DNA of 64,000 nt from Lepidodermella squamata (lineage: Eukaryota > Gastrotricha). The stretch is from positions 3,596,001-3,660,000 of the forward strand of contig JBLDXI010000017.1 in assembly GCA_047495785.1 (NCBI GenBank). Direction: 5' to 3'. The position numbers and the translations under genes are program-made. Shown one piece after another: positions 23,883-36,706 of the stretch (its first letter is position 1; every line of letters begins with the position of its first letter). The notes below the pieces were generated by a model that made no database searches, was not told where the DNA came from, and saw nothing but the letters and a program-made list of their open reading frames with translations.

Positions 23883-25826
23883 ATTTCAATCGATAACTTC
23901 AGCTAACGAAGATAACAAAACATTAATTATAATAATGAAATAAGCGAAGATTCTTATGTTTGTATCAGATCCCAGAGGAGATCACATCACGTTAGCTCAC
24001 ACATCACGTTCATGACAAAAACAGTTGCCTAATGGACTATTGCCAGTAGTTTACTATTGCTAAAATTCGCAATAACATTAGATTTAGCTGATCTCGAGCG
24101 CTGTGAGCGAGAAACTCCCTTTGTCTAGGTGGCCTCTGCACCATAAAAAAAACTATATGATGTGAAATAAAGGAAATGGTGAAAAACACATGTGTCTTCC
24201 ACGTGATTAAAATAAAATAGAAGCTCGACCGAAGGCTTGCAGATCGAAAGGGCCCTCTTTTGTAAGAGGTGCATGCGATAATGGTCCTGTTCAGGGGTTG
24301 AGGACCGGGGTGCCTAATCGGAAATCGTAATTGAAAATATATAAGGATGCTGCAATTCCCACAGATGAAGAGTAGAAGATCTGCTGTCTGCTAGCGACTG
24401 TACCTACTGGGGCTGCTGGCGACCGAAAACAACCTATTTTAGAAACAAGTCCACGGCAGCGCAGCAACTTTGAGACACTCAAAAAACGCAGGGAGGGACA
24501 GAGAAGGAAAAGAGCGGTCCGCGGGAAGTTTCATTCAAACCCGACTAAACCCAATAAAATAATAATTTATAATAATGTATAAATAACTATTAATATTATA
24601 AAATGAGTAATCGCATACATTTTTAGATAAAACTGATTGTTTTATTTGCGGCATGTTTTAATTTACAAAACGTTTTTTGCACGACGCGTAGCGTTTATGC
24701 TGTCTGTTATAGCCCTGAATGCTTCCTCGCTTTCAATCGTTAACAAGGTCACTCAAACCTTTAATATTCACTTACGGCCGACTTCGTCAATCTCATTTTA
24801 CCGGAAGAGCTTGCACGAAATGATGCAAGAAAAACCGCGTTAACATCTGAGTTGATGGGTTTGGAAAACGAAGTCGCTGTGTCGCACGTCTAGGGACATT
24901 GCGCGAGCTGGAATCTGGTATTCATTTACATACTCATGATTGGGGTTTGGGAACACTCGAAGAATTCATAAATGTTAAGATGTGGTAACCACCTTGCAGC
25001 GTACATCGCAAGGATGTTACAGTTTCCAACCATTTGGCTCAGGACTGCGCGAACAATGAACGCTGTCAGGTGTGGCCAAGCACGCAACTAAAAATTCTAC
25101 TTGCGAGTTATCAACGGTGTTGCATCTGTGGCGGTGGGCATCTCGCTAAACAAAGGCTTGTCTTTCGCTTCGACCGTCGGCCGTCGGCCGTCGGCTGTCT
25201 GAACCTGAAGTATCATGGGAAACACCTAAGACATATGAGGGACAATTTTTTGGGAAATTCTTAGGTAACGATAACGGTATCACGACTACTTTGTAAGTGC
25301 TAGCAATACGACTGAAAATAGACTCAATGGTGTGTCGGCATGCAAAAACCGTCTAAAACAACTGTACTCGATTTAATCATAAAGTAGTCGTCGAGGTTCA
25401 AAAGCTTAGCTTGTGATCGAATTTTGCCAAGGTCGCAAGTATAAGAGCAAGTATAGCCATAACACCAATGGACCGTTTTCCAATCTTCTCCACAGAAACA
25501 TTTCGAAACGGGTTTATGATTGACGATATCAGGCAGAGCCGAGCGTTGAATCACTTCATCTGTTATTTCTTAGCAATAGCGACTCGGGTTTCAGGTATTT
25601 GGCTTTCTCAGCCGTTTATTTACCTATCAAGTCAATTCTAAATCACGGGTATCACTGGTTAACAAAATGCAAAACGTAATCGCAAAATCATCCGAAAAAC
25701 GAACATTATCAATTATCAAACTAGTACACGGGGAACAAAATTGTCGCTGACGACTCAAATGTCAAATAAAACGCATGCACATCTAGCATGCCAATATCAA
25801 ACAGAAATAAAACCAAAACCGACAGT
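23883..25826. other. Gene-poor stretch between dynamitin and Rif1
   Basis: Holds the dynamitin promoter and the Rif1 3' UTR. A minus-strand frame at 25554-25324 is cysteine-rich (CFCGEDW, CYGYTCSYTC) without start or splice context. A short tandem repeat of gtcggcc, about three and a half units, lies at 25174-25198. AT-rich around 24540-24620. Composition differs from the flanks and may include decayed mobile DNA, but I see no terminal repeats or transposase. Confidence 0.35.
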
Positions 25827-28800
25827 TCACGAATGCATGATCTTTTGGCACCACTTCCCGTAGGCAGCAATGAAAGCGCAATTTTCAGCAGCGTATTCCT
25901 TTGACGGCACCATTTCAGCAGTAACGGAATGTAACTGACTAATCAGAGAGGCCATTGCCAAAGAGTAGCTGTCGCTTTGGGTTTCCCGGTGAGCGATTTC
26001 CTTTGAAGTGACTACTCGATCGGCAAGATCTAAGGAGTAATCTGTATCAACTTCCGCTCCTTCAGGGCCGATGAAAAGCGAGCGGTAAACAGGAATGGAT
26101 CGCTCAGCGGGCTCAACTAAGGCGTTTTTAAAGTTAAAGAAACATGAAAAACAACTCAAGAGCGGACGTTTAAAATAACTTACCAACAACAGCTGGATCC
26201 ACCGTGGTCTCCATTTTTTCATCGGGTTTATTCTCTTTCTCTGGCACTGGCGCGGCTGGCGTTAGTGTGGGAGTTAGTGTGCTTCTCTTGGGAGTTAGTG
26301 TGCTAGTTCGGCTGCTATCGACAGCTTCAATGCCAGGAACTGAAGGCTCAGAGGGTGTGGATCCAGTTGAGGCCCTTCCCCCTAGCATCATCGCCATTCT
26401 AGAGATGCCTTCGCGTTGTAAACCCATTTTTTTCTCGATATCGGTGAGGGCCAGCTTGAGAACCTATACATTCACGTTAGTAAACTAATGACAAACTCAG
26501 CTGAGTCAAATAACCTCGGCTTGCGGGGTTCGAATGGGCAATCGGCGAACCTCCGTTACATTGAGTTTGGCTAAATCACCAATCGTCTTGATACCTCCAG
26601 CTCGAAGCATAGCTAGCAGCCCATGTTGGCTACAACGGCATCAAAGCACTTACAAAATATCACATTATTCATTTTTCGCTTACAACTGAACACCGGGAGC
26701 AATTTGGGGTAAAATTTCGCCAATAGGCCTAGTGCAATTGACAAGTGCCGGATAAATAGCCGCGTTTTCATTAACAACCGCGACATTATTGGCTTGATTC
26801 GATTCTCCAGTAACGCGAGGGCTCGAAATCACGGAAACATCGACCTTTGTTTCAGCTTTCGCCTGGTTTTGCTCACCCAAGGCGGGTTCTTTGACGGCAG
26901 GGTTAGCCAGTGTGATAGGGACAACTGGGGTAAGCTGAGCTGAAGCGTTCTGCTGCTCCCGTTCGGCTCTACGAGATGATCGCCACGACATAAACACAGA
27001 ATCATGATTTCCCGAGGCGTTGATCGGAGAAATTTCTTTAACGTAGGTTTTCGCGGAGAAACTAACATGGCGCGTCTGGATCATACATAGGTAATATTTT
27101 GAAAATTGAAAAACTGACGGTTTGTACTTACCTTTCGTGCGGGCGATGGCGTGTCAACTATACCGAAACTAGCCGCATTAGGTGCTGCGGTTGACTGAGG
27201 CCTTTTGAGAATGCCTGGGCTGGATGGTGTCCCGCGAGCAGCTCTCATGATTGCCAGGGCGGCTGCGTTTTGTTGTAAGGGTGAGCTGCAGCCGTTAACG
27301 ACATTGGAGGTGGAAGTCGAAGTGGCGTCCATGGGCTCTACCCCGGAACCAGCCGCCTGGGTTGGCGAAGTTTGCGATGCAAGTACAACAGCATCACCTT
27401 CCGTAGCAACTGGTTTTTCTCCTAAGAATACAATTTTTGGAAAAGGTTGAGGCCACTAATAATGCAAATTACCTGTAGGCGATGATGAGCAAATAACGTC
27501 ATCTGAAGCTTGAACGACGCTTTTCTCGTTAATAGCACTGTCTTCAATGACCGGCTCAGTCGGATCGTTGATAACTTCAAGGGACGACTCGACAATATCC
27601 GGCGAACTAGGGCTCTCCTCCTCCAGCTTGTGCGCAGCTTCAGCCGAGTCTGCGACTAGCAGCATGGCATCGACGTCACCCAAATCCTCTTCGACATCGG
27701 ATGGGCTTTCCGAGGCAATCGTTATGTCCATTTGCAATACCGTGTTGCTTTCTGTGGAATCGCTCGAGAATAAATCAAGCGATGACGAGTCCTGGACTGC
27801 ATCTTGGACAGGCTTCTCCTCGTTGCTGTTGTGCAGTTCTGTCAGTGGCGCAGACACGACCGAATTGACAGGAGAAATGATCTTTTCGTCAGCCGTAGGT
27901 TTATCCTCGTTTTGCGAGTTCTGCGATTCCTCAATGACGACAGGCTCTTTGTCCATCTCATCTGTCTTATCTGTAGCTGGAGGCAATTCAGCGCGAGTCA
28001 CCAACGGGCAAAGTTGTCGAGAAGCAACGATGCGGCTTCTTTTGTTTCGAGAAGATGGCCTGCCCTTGTCAATAGATGAATCCGAAGTATTTTGCAGAGA
28101 GGACTCGACGATAATGGTTTCCGATGCTGATTGCGACTCGGGGTCCAAAGTGTTGAAAAGAACCGGAATGTCATCTCTAAAAGTTGTGATTTTTTGTAGA
28201 AAAATTCGATAAAATTGTCTCGCACTTACTTTCGCTCCGTCATGACTTCCAGCTGATGCTCTGTTGCCTTCAGCTTTCTCTTCTTAGCCGACTCAAAAAT
28301 GTCTTGGCTAGCTTCGACAACGACGAAATCAGAGCTGTGTTCCAAGTCTATCGGAGCTGAGCGCTTTCCGAGGACACTTGACGGACGCTTGGTAGACGCC
28401 GTGCTGGCAGTTGACCCAGCAACCGATGCGCGACCACGACCAGTTGTCGAAATCGTATTCGGGCGCCGAGTAGGAGGCGAGAACAACGGCGAAGATGTTG
28501 CGCTTTTAGCAGTCGCCTGGGACTTACCCCTCGATGGCGATGTCAGTAGACTGCCAAACATACCAGCAGTTGTCGCTTGCTCTTCGCTTTTCGTAAGCGG
28601 TTCATCTTTGTTGATTTTCGCTGCCAGCGAGTGGCGTTTCGCACGAGTGCGACCGGTCGAGGCTTCCTCCACCTGGCTCGATGACTGCTGCGTGTCAGGC
28701 ATCAGAGCACAAGCTTGGAGCATTTCCGTTCCGAAAGCCTGCCTATCTTTGCCGGGCGGCCAAATTTCTTTGCTGATTTCGCGCGCGAGTTGCTTCATAT

Positions 28801-31800
28801 CTGTGACTTTGCTGTTGCTCAATTGGGAAACCAAATCAGAGAAACCTTTCGACAAGGGCGAATCCTTATTAGCATCTGAATCAGCAGCAGTTGTCAGAAG
28901 GGCATTTTTAACATCTGTGAAGCGGTTGAGAATAGTCAGAATGCGACGCGCTCCCTCGCTGATAGCTTCACAAATCGAAGATTTCGAAAATTCGTTGCTA
29001 TTTAGAGGCGAAAGACAAATTGTTCCAGCATCAGCGGATTCAACTACTTTCACGCAAGAGGCTAGGAGCGAAGTCGCCACGGGAATTAAGGTGGATGCTA
29101 TTCCCGAAAACTCGTTGATGCTTGTCTCGCCAATAGAAGCACTCAGGGATTCGAAACAGCCGATGAAACACTGGAAAATATGCATCACAGCCTTGAACAT
29201 ACAATGCTAGAAGTAACTAACCTTCAAGTTTGAGCAAACAGGAAATCCGAGAGGGGCACAAGTTGTGGCAGTGGTCTTTTTGCTTTGCTGATGAACGTGT
29301 TCGGCGAAGGTCACAACAGCACTAAGCGACTCGGAAGCCTCTTTACAAGTTGCAGTTACGCACCGGACGAAGGCATTCGAAGCTTCAGATTGTTGCTGGA
29401 CGGTTGAAGCTCGGCTAGTTCGTCTAGTTGCCGTTGTTGACGCGGCGATTATTGCTTTTTCTCGAATCGATTCAAAGCAAAGCGAGGCGAAAGTTAGAAA
29501 TGGCAAAGGCAATGAGCCCGAAGATGTTTCAGCTGGCTTCAAGCTCCTAAAATCGTTAATATTTCGGGTCAAAGTTTAACGCAAAATATTTTAGAGCTTA
29601 CTTGAGCAATTTCGCGCACAGCCTTGCAACTGAACTGCTGCTGCGGGTGAGTCGCGGGGTATCAGTGTCGGGAATGTTACAGAATGTGTCGAACAACTGA
29701 TGCCACCTCTTGGCAATATCCGAAAGTAGCTCTTTGTCGAGAAGACGGCGACACGTTGAGCACTCACACGGCACCACTTTGGAACCGTCTCCCGGTTTCG
29801 GCACTATGCGACAGCAAGACGGTCCATTTGCAACGGGACAAAGGCGAAGAAGCTTGAATGGCACAGCCAAGAATGATATGAAAGCTGGCAATTCGAACGC
29901 TCCAGCACTCTGGAAAAAAATATAATTATTTCGAGATTTAATTGTTAAGAATTGAAGCAAACATCAGCAAGCCATCCATCGCACAGCTCAGCCACCCTTT
30001 GCCAGTTATGAACCCAGCAATATATGACGTAGGATGGCGGAACTGGGTTTTGCTTAGTAGCGATTGCGTTGACTGATTCCAGCAACTTCCAATCGGTTTG
30101 CTGAGCTGTAAGACCCGATGCTGACTTCCTCACCGTTGACAACATTTTCATCAACGCCAACTCGATGCAAGCGATTTGGGGCGACGGATCAGCAGAATTT
30201 GCGAGGGGTGAACAGGCATTTTTAGGACCACACGAAGCGGCGCACTTCGAAACAAGGTCAACCAGACGAGTCAGCAAATCCATTGAGTGATTGTCTGACG
30301 ATATCTGATCAGATCCAACAATATAAGCCGAGGACGGCAGCTCGGTAACAAATGATACCGCCATCCCCTGTAAAAAGATATGAAATTTTAACGAATCGAG
30401 CTAGGTCGCTAGTAGAACGAACAGTCAGAATGGCAGGGTCGATAGGGAGTAAAATACAGCTTCTTAGTATCGTTTCCAGATCTTTCCAGTGTGGTGCCCC
30501 AGAATTTTGCGAACATTCGACGCTTGAAGCCAGCCAAAATAACATCGAGGAGAATAAGCGAGATATGCTCATTCCTATTCCGGAGTACGCTGTAGCATCG
30601 AACTGACTGGATGGAAAATCTCCGGTTGGAGAAGGTAGCGCGGCCGATGATACGGTTTTAGCAAATTCTTCGAAATAAGCTACTAAACCGGTCGATAGGC
30701 ACGCCATGAAATCAGCTTCGCTCAAACCAAGATGGGTGGCTTTAGCCAAGTTTTCACCTAAAATAATTCACTGCGTTTCATGTTAAGTTAAATTCCAAGC
30801 TCTCACTGAGTAATTCACTAGTTGGCATTATCTGATGCTTTTTCTTCAACCAGTTGCCGAGTTTATCGAAGCTGTTACTGCCAAGGCAGGTCATCAAAAG
30901 GCAGTGTAGAACGTCACAGGACGCGGTGATGAGATCATTGCGAACTTTCCCGTGGGTTGAAGCGATTACTGTAACATATAGAGAAGTCATTATCAACTGA
31001 AAAGTGTTAACAGTTAACAAGAAGCTCACGTTTTCCGAAATCCGAAGATGTGTAGTTCTTTGGAGAGGCGACTGTCATCAAAGGTGGCGTAGGCTTGAAA
31101 TTAATGGTATCGCCGGAAACAATTGAAACTAATGGCGCGACGACTTGGGTGAAATTTTCAGGATTAGAAAAGAAAACACAATCGGCATGAGATATCTTAA
31201 CAACGAAGTGCCACCATGCTCTAATTTTTGCAGTCATCAGCTCTGGCGTTCGCAGTTTCGAGTTGGTCAATGACGGCCCAAAACCGGAGAGAATCAGCTT
31301 CCTATGTCGGGAACTGAGTATCACCGCTGGGCACAAACGTAATAGCAACCAGGTACATTAGGAGCAGGATAAATCTTACTTTTATTCTCAGCGAAGTTAT
31401 CAATCAGTGCAGTCCAGACGGTGAAAAAGGACAACGCAGCATCGTGTATCAGCGATTTAGCCAGATAAGTGGCCCAGGCGAGTACAACGTTAACCAAATT
31501 GGCAGAATGTAAGACTTCACCGCAGGATGGTATGAAGATGAGCAGAACTTCACTGACCAGGTGATGAAGGCTGGCAGATCGTGAAAGGTTTCTGATCTGG
31601 TTGCGAAACTAATTAAAACAGAAATAGATAAAGAGATGAACATCAAATTCAGAAAACCTGTTCATTATCCACACTTTTCAAAAGCTCGGATTTCTGTTCT
31701 CGCGAAAAACGGCGAAGGAGAGCTTTGGTAGCTTTGATTAGGCCAACAACAACAATTTGCACGTTTTCGTTATTGTGCAATAATAGCTGAACTGCACTCA

Positions 31801-32440
31801 AATAACTCGCGAAGAAATCTGCAGATGGATGAGCCCGAGAACAGTCGGCATTCTCAATTTTGAGCCACAAATCCGAAAATTGGCGTCTCTGAAAAAATAC
31901 AAGGATTACATGGAAAAATAGAAATTTAAGTCCAACCATTGCAACAGTTAGACTAGACTGTTGAACAACAAATGCCACGCAGCATTGAACAATCAGCATC
32001 GTTACGCTGGAGCTATCACACTTGCATGAATGCATCACATTCAAAAACTTGACAAATCTGATTAAAAAGAAATTCCATTGAAGGGCAAAGGAAAACAACA
32101 AAGAAAACAAACCGATCGATGACCTTATCTTTCAAGACTTTTAGGCAACGGTAAGTCAGCTTCAGTATGGCTTCCCATTCAGATACAGAGGTCTTATCGC
32201 TTAGATTGCTGAGATCATTGACCAAATGAGTAAACAATTCATCCGCATGATCGCTTTCAAATTCCTCGTGGCTGTTGACGAAAAATTATTGCTTTCAAAG
32301 AACAATCCAATAAATACATACCTAGCGATTTTCTGATAAATCCGCATCCGAACAGAGAATAAAGTCGCATTCTTCAACTTTGTAATACAGTTGTCTTTTT
32401 CATGATCGAGCATTTTAACCAACTCTTCTATCGAAAACAT
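25827..32440 (-). CDS. RIF1: Rif1 (replication timing and DNA repair regulator)
   Basis: Eighteen exons, 1,896 residues (human 2,472): 32440-32322, 32271-32113, 32057-31937, 31888-31658, 31608-31380, 31326-31030, 30968-30819, 30757-30423, 30367-29963, 29909-29602, 29546-29222, 29170-28230, 28176-27473, 27421-27132, 27075-26684, 26629-26515, 26463-26184, 26116-25827. The N-terminal 1,100 residues are helical HEAT-type repeats, with family-like spots such as FTVWTALIDNFAEN and ELMTAKIRAWWHFV. A disordered acidic Ser-rich middle follows. The conserved C-terminus is clear: PP1-docking GILKR (about residue 1510) and RHVSF (about 1541), then YPALVNC, ILPQIAPG, and the DNA-binding CTD GGIKTIGDLAKL-EVRRLPIRTP. 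Rif1 brings PP1 to chromatin to oppose DDK at origins. Exon 10 carries a cysteine-rich insert (see findings). Start chosen at MFSIEEL; a second in-frame ATG lies 30 bases upstream. Confidence 0.93.
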
Positions 32441-33963
32441 GATAAAAAAATTAAAATGAACTCTGTGCATTCGAAACGTTTTCCTGAGGCTTTAGCCTGT
32501 CAGGATTAAAGTTTCCGATGATTAAACTCGCAATATTCAACAATAAAATTCAAAAGTGAGGTGACTTATTAAAATAGAAGTTCTTTTCTTGGCGAAGTGA
32601 CACGAGTATACGAGCCTTAATAAGCATACTGATTCAAGAGGGCAATACCCATACACAGACTGCTTCCGCATTTCGTTAATTCGTAAGCTAACTTGGTGGG
32701 ACAAGGTGAGCTTCGAGACTAGGAGAAATAACACCCAACGTCCAATGCTCGTTGACAGGTTGCAACAAGATCTTTTGCATTTTGTAATACAGTTTATACT
32801 CCAAGCGTCGAGTAATAAAGCTCGGCAAATCCCAGAATTGCATCAATCGCATCAATCTAGGTATGCTGTTTCGATTTACCCACAATAGAGGGCTTTTGGG
32901 TTCTGGGTAACGTTACTACGATCTAGAGTCGATTGATGACATCTCAGGGTTTCGATTTCGGGGTTGACTGCTGCGGAGATCGATGGGTGTGATCGAAAGA
33001 TAAACCGTAGCTAACTATAAGTTTAACTAGTAGTTAGGCTATCTCTCACATACAAAAGTTCATAGTTAACTTATAGTTAGCTACGGTTTATCTTTCGATC
33101 ACACCCATCATCGTCTAAGATTTCAATCTCCCGCTACTTGAATAAAAAATGTTTCACTTATAAAAACAATCAACTAATACATAATTTTTAATAAATAATC
33201 TGATCTTTCGCAAATCTGCTAAAAAAATAGTTTGTGCAGATCTCTTTTTTTTCGTTTTGGCTGGTTTCAGGTTAGGGTCAGTTTGGAGTTTGGAGTTAGG
33301 AGTCTCGATTCAGCGTTTTGGCTCTCGTTGCTCGTTGCGGTTTTCTTCCATTTTTCATGCGTTTACTCAGCATACTGTAAGAAATTCAGCGCGCTATTCC
33401 CTTAAACGTAATGCATTGAGCCATAAAAAAGAAGTAACGCGCTACCTTGACGAAAATAACGATTTAAAAGTACGAAATTCATCCGAGAATCGTTTAAAAT
33501 GGGACATTTCAACGTAACTGCCAACGGTCGCTCACGAGCTCCATATTTATTTTATTCTTTTGCGTATTCGGTGTCCGATCTCCGATCTACCTATCCACTT
33601 CTTAGGCTTTGATTCGTCATATTTATTATATCACATCTCTCAATAAATTGCTAGACTAGATGCGGATTGTGAGTCATTACTGCTAGTTTTACTCGGTTAC
33701 TCCTGCTAAACAAATTTAGTTAGAATTCCGATACAGAAATTGGTAAGTTAGTGCCGATTTTGAATCATGCCTGCCAATTATCGTGAGATATGCGTCTAGC
33801 GCTGGCTCTAATTTGTTTGTTCTTGAGCGTTTAGTTGATGATCTCTTATCTTTATTTTAATTCATTGCCATGAGTCATGACGCCTCTTGATATTGTTACT
33901 ATGTCTTTTTAAATGTTACTGTTTTTTATTATAGATGTTGTTATAGTGAAATCATGTTCTATA
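32441..33963. promoter_or_regulatory. Divergent intergenic region between Rif1 and AF10
   Basis: The two genes are head to head with about 1.5 kb between start codons, so both promoters should lie here; it also contains the inverted repeat at 32982-33109. Open frames at 32706-32888 (+), 32885-32537 (-) and 33257-33517 (+) lack any resemblance. The AF10 5' UTR probably includes an acceptor ttattatag near 33934. Confidence 0.45.
32982..33109. repeat. Near-perfect inverted repeat, 48-49 base arms, 30-base loop
   Basis: The left arm starts gatgggtgtgatcgaaag (32982) and runs to about 33030; the right arm (33061-33109) is its reverse complement apart from one extra base and the innermost bases, ending ctttcgatcacacccatc. 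Loop 33031-33060. The transcript of either strand would form a long hairpin. Could be a miniature inverted-repeat element or a structured RNA; no obvious target-site duplication seen. Confidence 0.85.
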
Positions 33964-36706
33964 ATGATCGGTAGCAACAGCGATACAACACTTACAAAAG
34001 AAATGCCACCTGATATGCTGGGCGGTTGCTGCGTTTGCTCTGATGAAGAAGGTAAGATTCCTTTGCGGGAAATCATGTTCAATATTAATTTTATTCATAA
34101 ATTTGTATTATAGGCTGGGCAGATAACTCACTCGTTTATTGTGATGGAGAAGGATGCTCGGTAGCAGTCCATCAAGCATGCTACGGTAAGATATTGCTGT
34201 AATGCTGTTAAAGTTCTCTATCATGTTGTTATATAGGAATTCTAAGAGTGCCTGAAGGAAACTGGTATTGCCGGAGATGTGAAGCAATTAGAAGTGCGAA
34301 ATTGACCCCGGCAGAAATTCGATGTGAACTGTGTCACAATAAAGATGGTGCCCTGAAACCTACAGACTCAGGAAAGTGGTGCCACGTGTTATGTGCCTTG
34401 TATATACCTGAAGCGACTTTCGGAGACGTTCAAGCTATGGAACCTATAATTTTAAGAAATGTGCAAAAAGAAAAATTCGGTCGGCAGTGTTCTATATGCA
34501 ATGGAAACCAGGGAGCATGCACCCAATGCAGTTGCAGTAGTGCCACCAATTTGAGCAATCAAGGCAGGTCAGGAACGTCATGTACGGTTTCGTTCCACGT
34601 GACTTGCGCTCAATATCGTGGCTTACTCTGCGAGTTGCAAATTGGCGGCACAACTAGGTCTGTTGATACGAATATACGTGTCATTTTAATACGGGCTATT
34701 TTATAAATCTAGATATCCAGCGTATTGCGATGAGCATATCAAAACCCTTAAACCTGGGTTGAAGCTAAAGCGATTGCCTCCATACAAAGGCCCTCCAGGT
34801 CACCCTCCTAATTCTCATGCTGCAGAAACTCCTGCTCTTCGACCTCGAAGGAAAGAAAACAGTGAAAAGACAAACGGCGGTTTATCGCCGCCTCCTTCTG
34901 GAGCCGAATCTAGTGATAACCCTTCTCGTGCCACAAGATCAGGCCCTGTCACCAGCCCGGAGGGTGAGTTGCTAGTTAATTATGATTGTGCTGTCGTCAA
35001 AATTAATTTTAATCGTTTAGGGAACGCTCACCAATCCTCATCAAATAATGATAAGGATTCCGCGCGACATTCGGCTATCACAGACAAGGAAGCTGAGAAA
35101 GAAAGAAAGAAAGCTAAATTATTGAAAAAGCGGCACGCCGAACAAATGAATGGGCAATCATCTTCGGAAAAGCTATCAACTTCTTCCAAATCACTCTCAG
35201 ATATTGAGAAGAAATCTAGAGGTAGACAAAAAGGGTCTACATCGAAAAAACACTCGGCTTCAGTTTTATCTGGCGATGTTAAAGCTAGTCCAGTTTCACC
35301 CGCTGGCAATGGCCCAAATGGGCTTGTATTTTACGGCCAGTTGAGCGCTGAAGCGGCAATCCGGGTGCGTCATGCATCCGGAAAAGAATCGGGGAAAACA
35401 GCATCAGGAGAAAGTGGCGCAGCAAGCCATAACCAAGGGTCAGGCGATGATGGCAACGGCCATCCTGCTAATGGAAAAATTGATCTCTGGTCCGTATTTT
35501 CTCAAAAGAAGTCAATTCATGGTCCGAATGTTCCGTCCATTTCATCGGTGCTACCCAAACCGGAGCCTAATTCGCTGGAGGAGCTGCTCGATGAAACTTT
35601 CTGGCAAGAAACCGGACGCTTTCTATTGAGTGAAATTCAGCAGTCAGCACCCGCCGACATTGTTGAGCTGTTACATGCCCTCTATCAAATAGAGTTGGAA
35701 AATCAGCAGCTCGAGGCGAAAATTGCCACCATGTCTTCCGCAATCGATGCACAACGCTTGACAGCAGCACGGCTGGCCGTGCCTCTCAATTCTAACCTTC
35801 CGAATTTCCAAGCGTCCAACCAAGGGAATGCCTCGAATGGCAGCGCGTCGAACAGCAGTAACTCAAACTTGCCGCAACAGCAACAATCAACCTCTAGCAG
35901 TCAGGCTAATCAACAACAACAACAGCAACAACAGCAACAGTCTTCGCATCCGCAACAGGCCGCAGCAATACAAGGATTGCCTTTTCTGTTCCCCGGCCAC
36001 ACTGTGACTAATGGTGTTCCTCAGGGTCATCCAACTCAAAACCAAAGTGCCTTCCCTATGAAAACAGCACCCGTATCGAACCCCTCTAACCCACCTGCGA
36101 GTCAACAAAATTCAGGCCAGAAGTCGCTTCCCGCTGCCATACCAACGCCATATGTCATGCCCACTGACATGGCTGCGATGCAGCAAATGCAGTTCCAACT
36201 GTACCAGCATCTTTACCAGCAGCAGCTGCAGCAGCATTTACAGCCGGCTACCAGTACTGGCACAACCCCTCTTCCCCAACAACCCAAGGTAATTATCACT
36301 TTGATTAAGCTAGATTGATGTGATGAAATATAATTTCAATTTCCAGATGGAAGTAGGGAATGCATTTGGAGCTATGTCCCCGCCAATGCTACCTAACCAG
36401 ACCCCGCCCTCGCAAACGTCATCAGCCGCAAGCGTGTTGTCCTCGCTGTCTGGTTTATCGGCGCAGCAACAGCAGCAGCAGCAACGGTCACTTCCGTTGA
36501 AGCTGGTCGAACCAGCGCCTAGCGCTGCAGTTGCCGCGAATTTGATACCCGTTGGCTCGGGTGCTCCGGCGATGCCCCCAGAAGGAGTTCTCGCCCCTCC
36601 GCCGCCGCTCCTCGCTGGTGGCATTATGCCCTCGACGTCTCCTGTGCCGACTGCGAAGAAGCCAACCGCCGAACCAGCTACAGGCAGTGTGACAAAAGTG
36701 GAGTGA
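33964..36706 (+). CDS. MLLT10: AF10/AF17 family PHD-finger protein (DOT1L cofactor)
   Basis: Six exons, 819 residues: 33964-34051, 34114-34185, 34237-34657, 34713-34963, 35021-36288, 36347-36706. The PHD finger/zinc knuckle/extended PHD module fills residues about 21-210: GGCCVCSDEEGW, LVYCDGEGCSVAVHQACYG, WYCRRCE, RCELC-NKDGALK-TD, CALYIPE, and FHVTCAQ-GLLCE. Residues about 458-540 hold the octapeptide motif-leucine zipper: SLEELL, FLLSE, DIVELLHALYQIELENQQLE and a following RLAVPL, in the order of the DOT1L-binding OM-LZ of AF10. Between and after are basic and Q-rich linkers with a Gln run encoded at 35911-35940. In animals AF10 reads unmodified H3K27 and stimulates DOT1L H3K79 methylation (Drosophila Alhambra, C. 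elegans ZFP-1). The 57-base intron 34964-35020 is a multiple of three without stop, so it could be retained. Confidence 0.95.
35911..35940 (+). repeat. CAA/CAG run encoding a glutamine tract in AF10
   Basis: Mixed caa and cag codons, ten glutamines in a row. A second shorter cag run is at 36463-36486. The mixed codons make slippage less likely than a pure repeat. Confidence 0.9.

Noticed and set aside
25174-25198. gtcggcc tandem repeat as a possible satellite
   Set aside because: Only about three and a half units; not enough to call a functional or expanded repeat.
25324-25554. Cysteine-rich minus-strand frame (CFCGEDW, CYGYTC) that could be a secreted domain
   Set aside because: No start context, signal peptide or splice partner; may be chance or decayed.
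27547-29210. Long plus-strand open frames opposite Rif1 (27547-28212, 28299-29210)
   Set aside because: Antisense shadows of Rif1 exons 12 and 13; the minus strand matches Rif1 and joins in phase.
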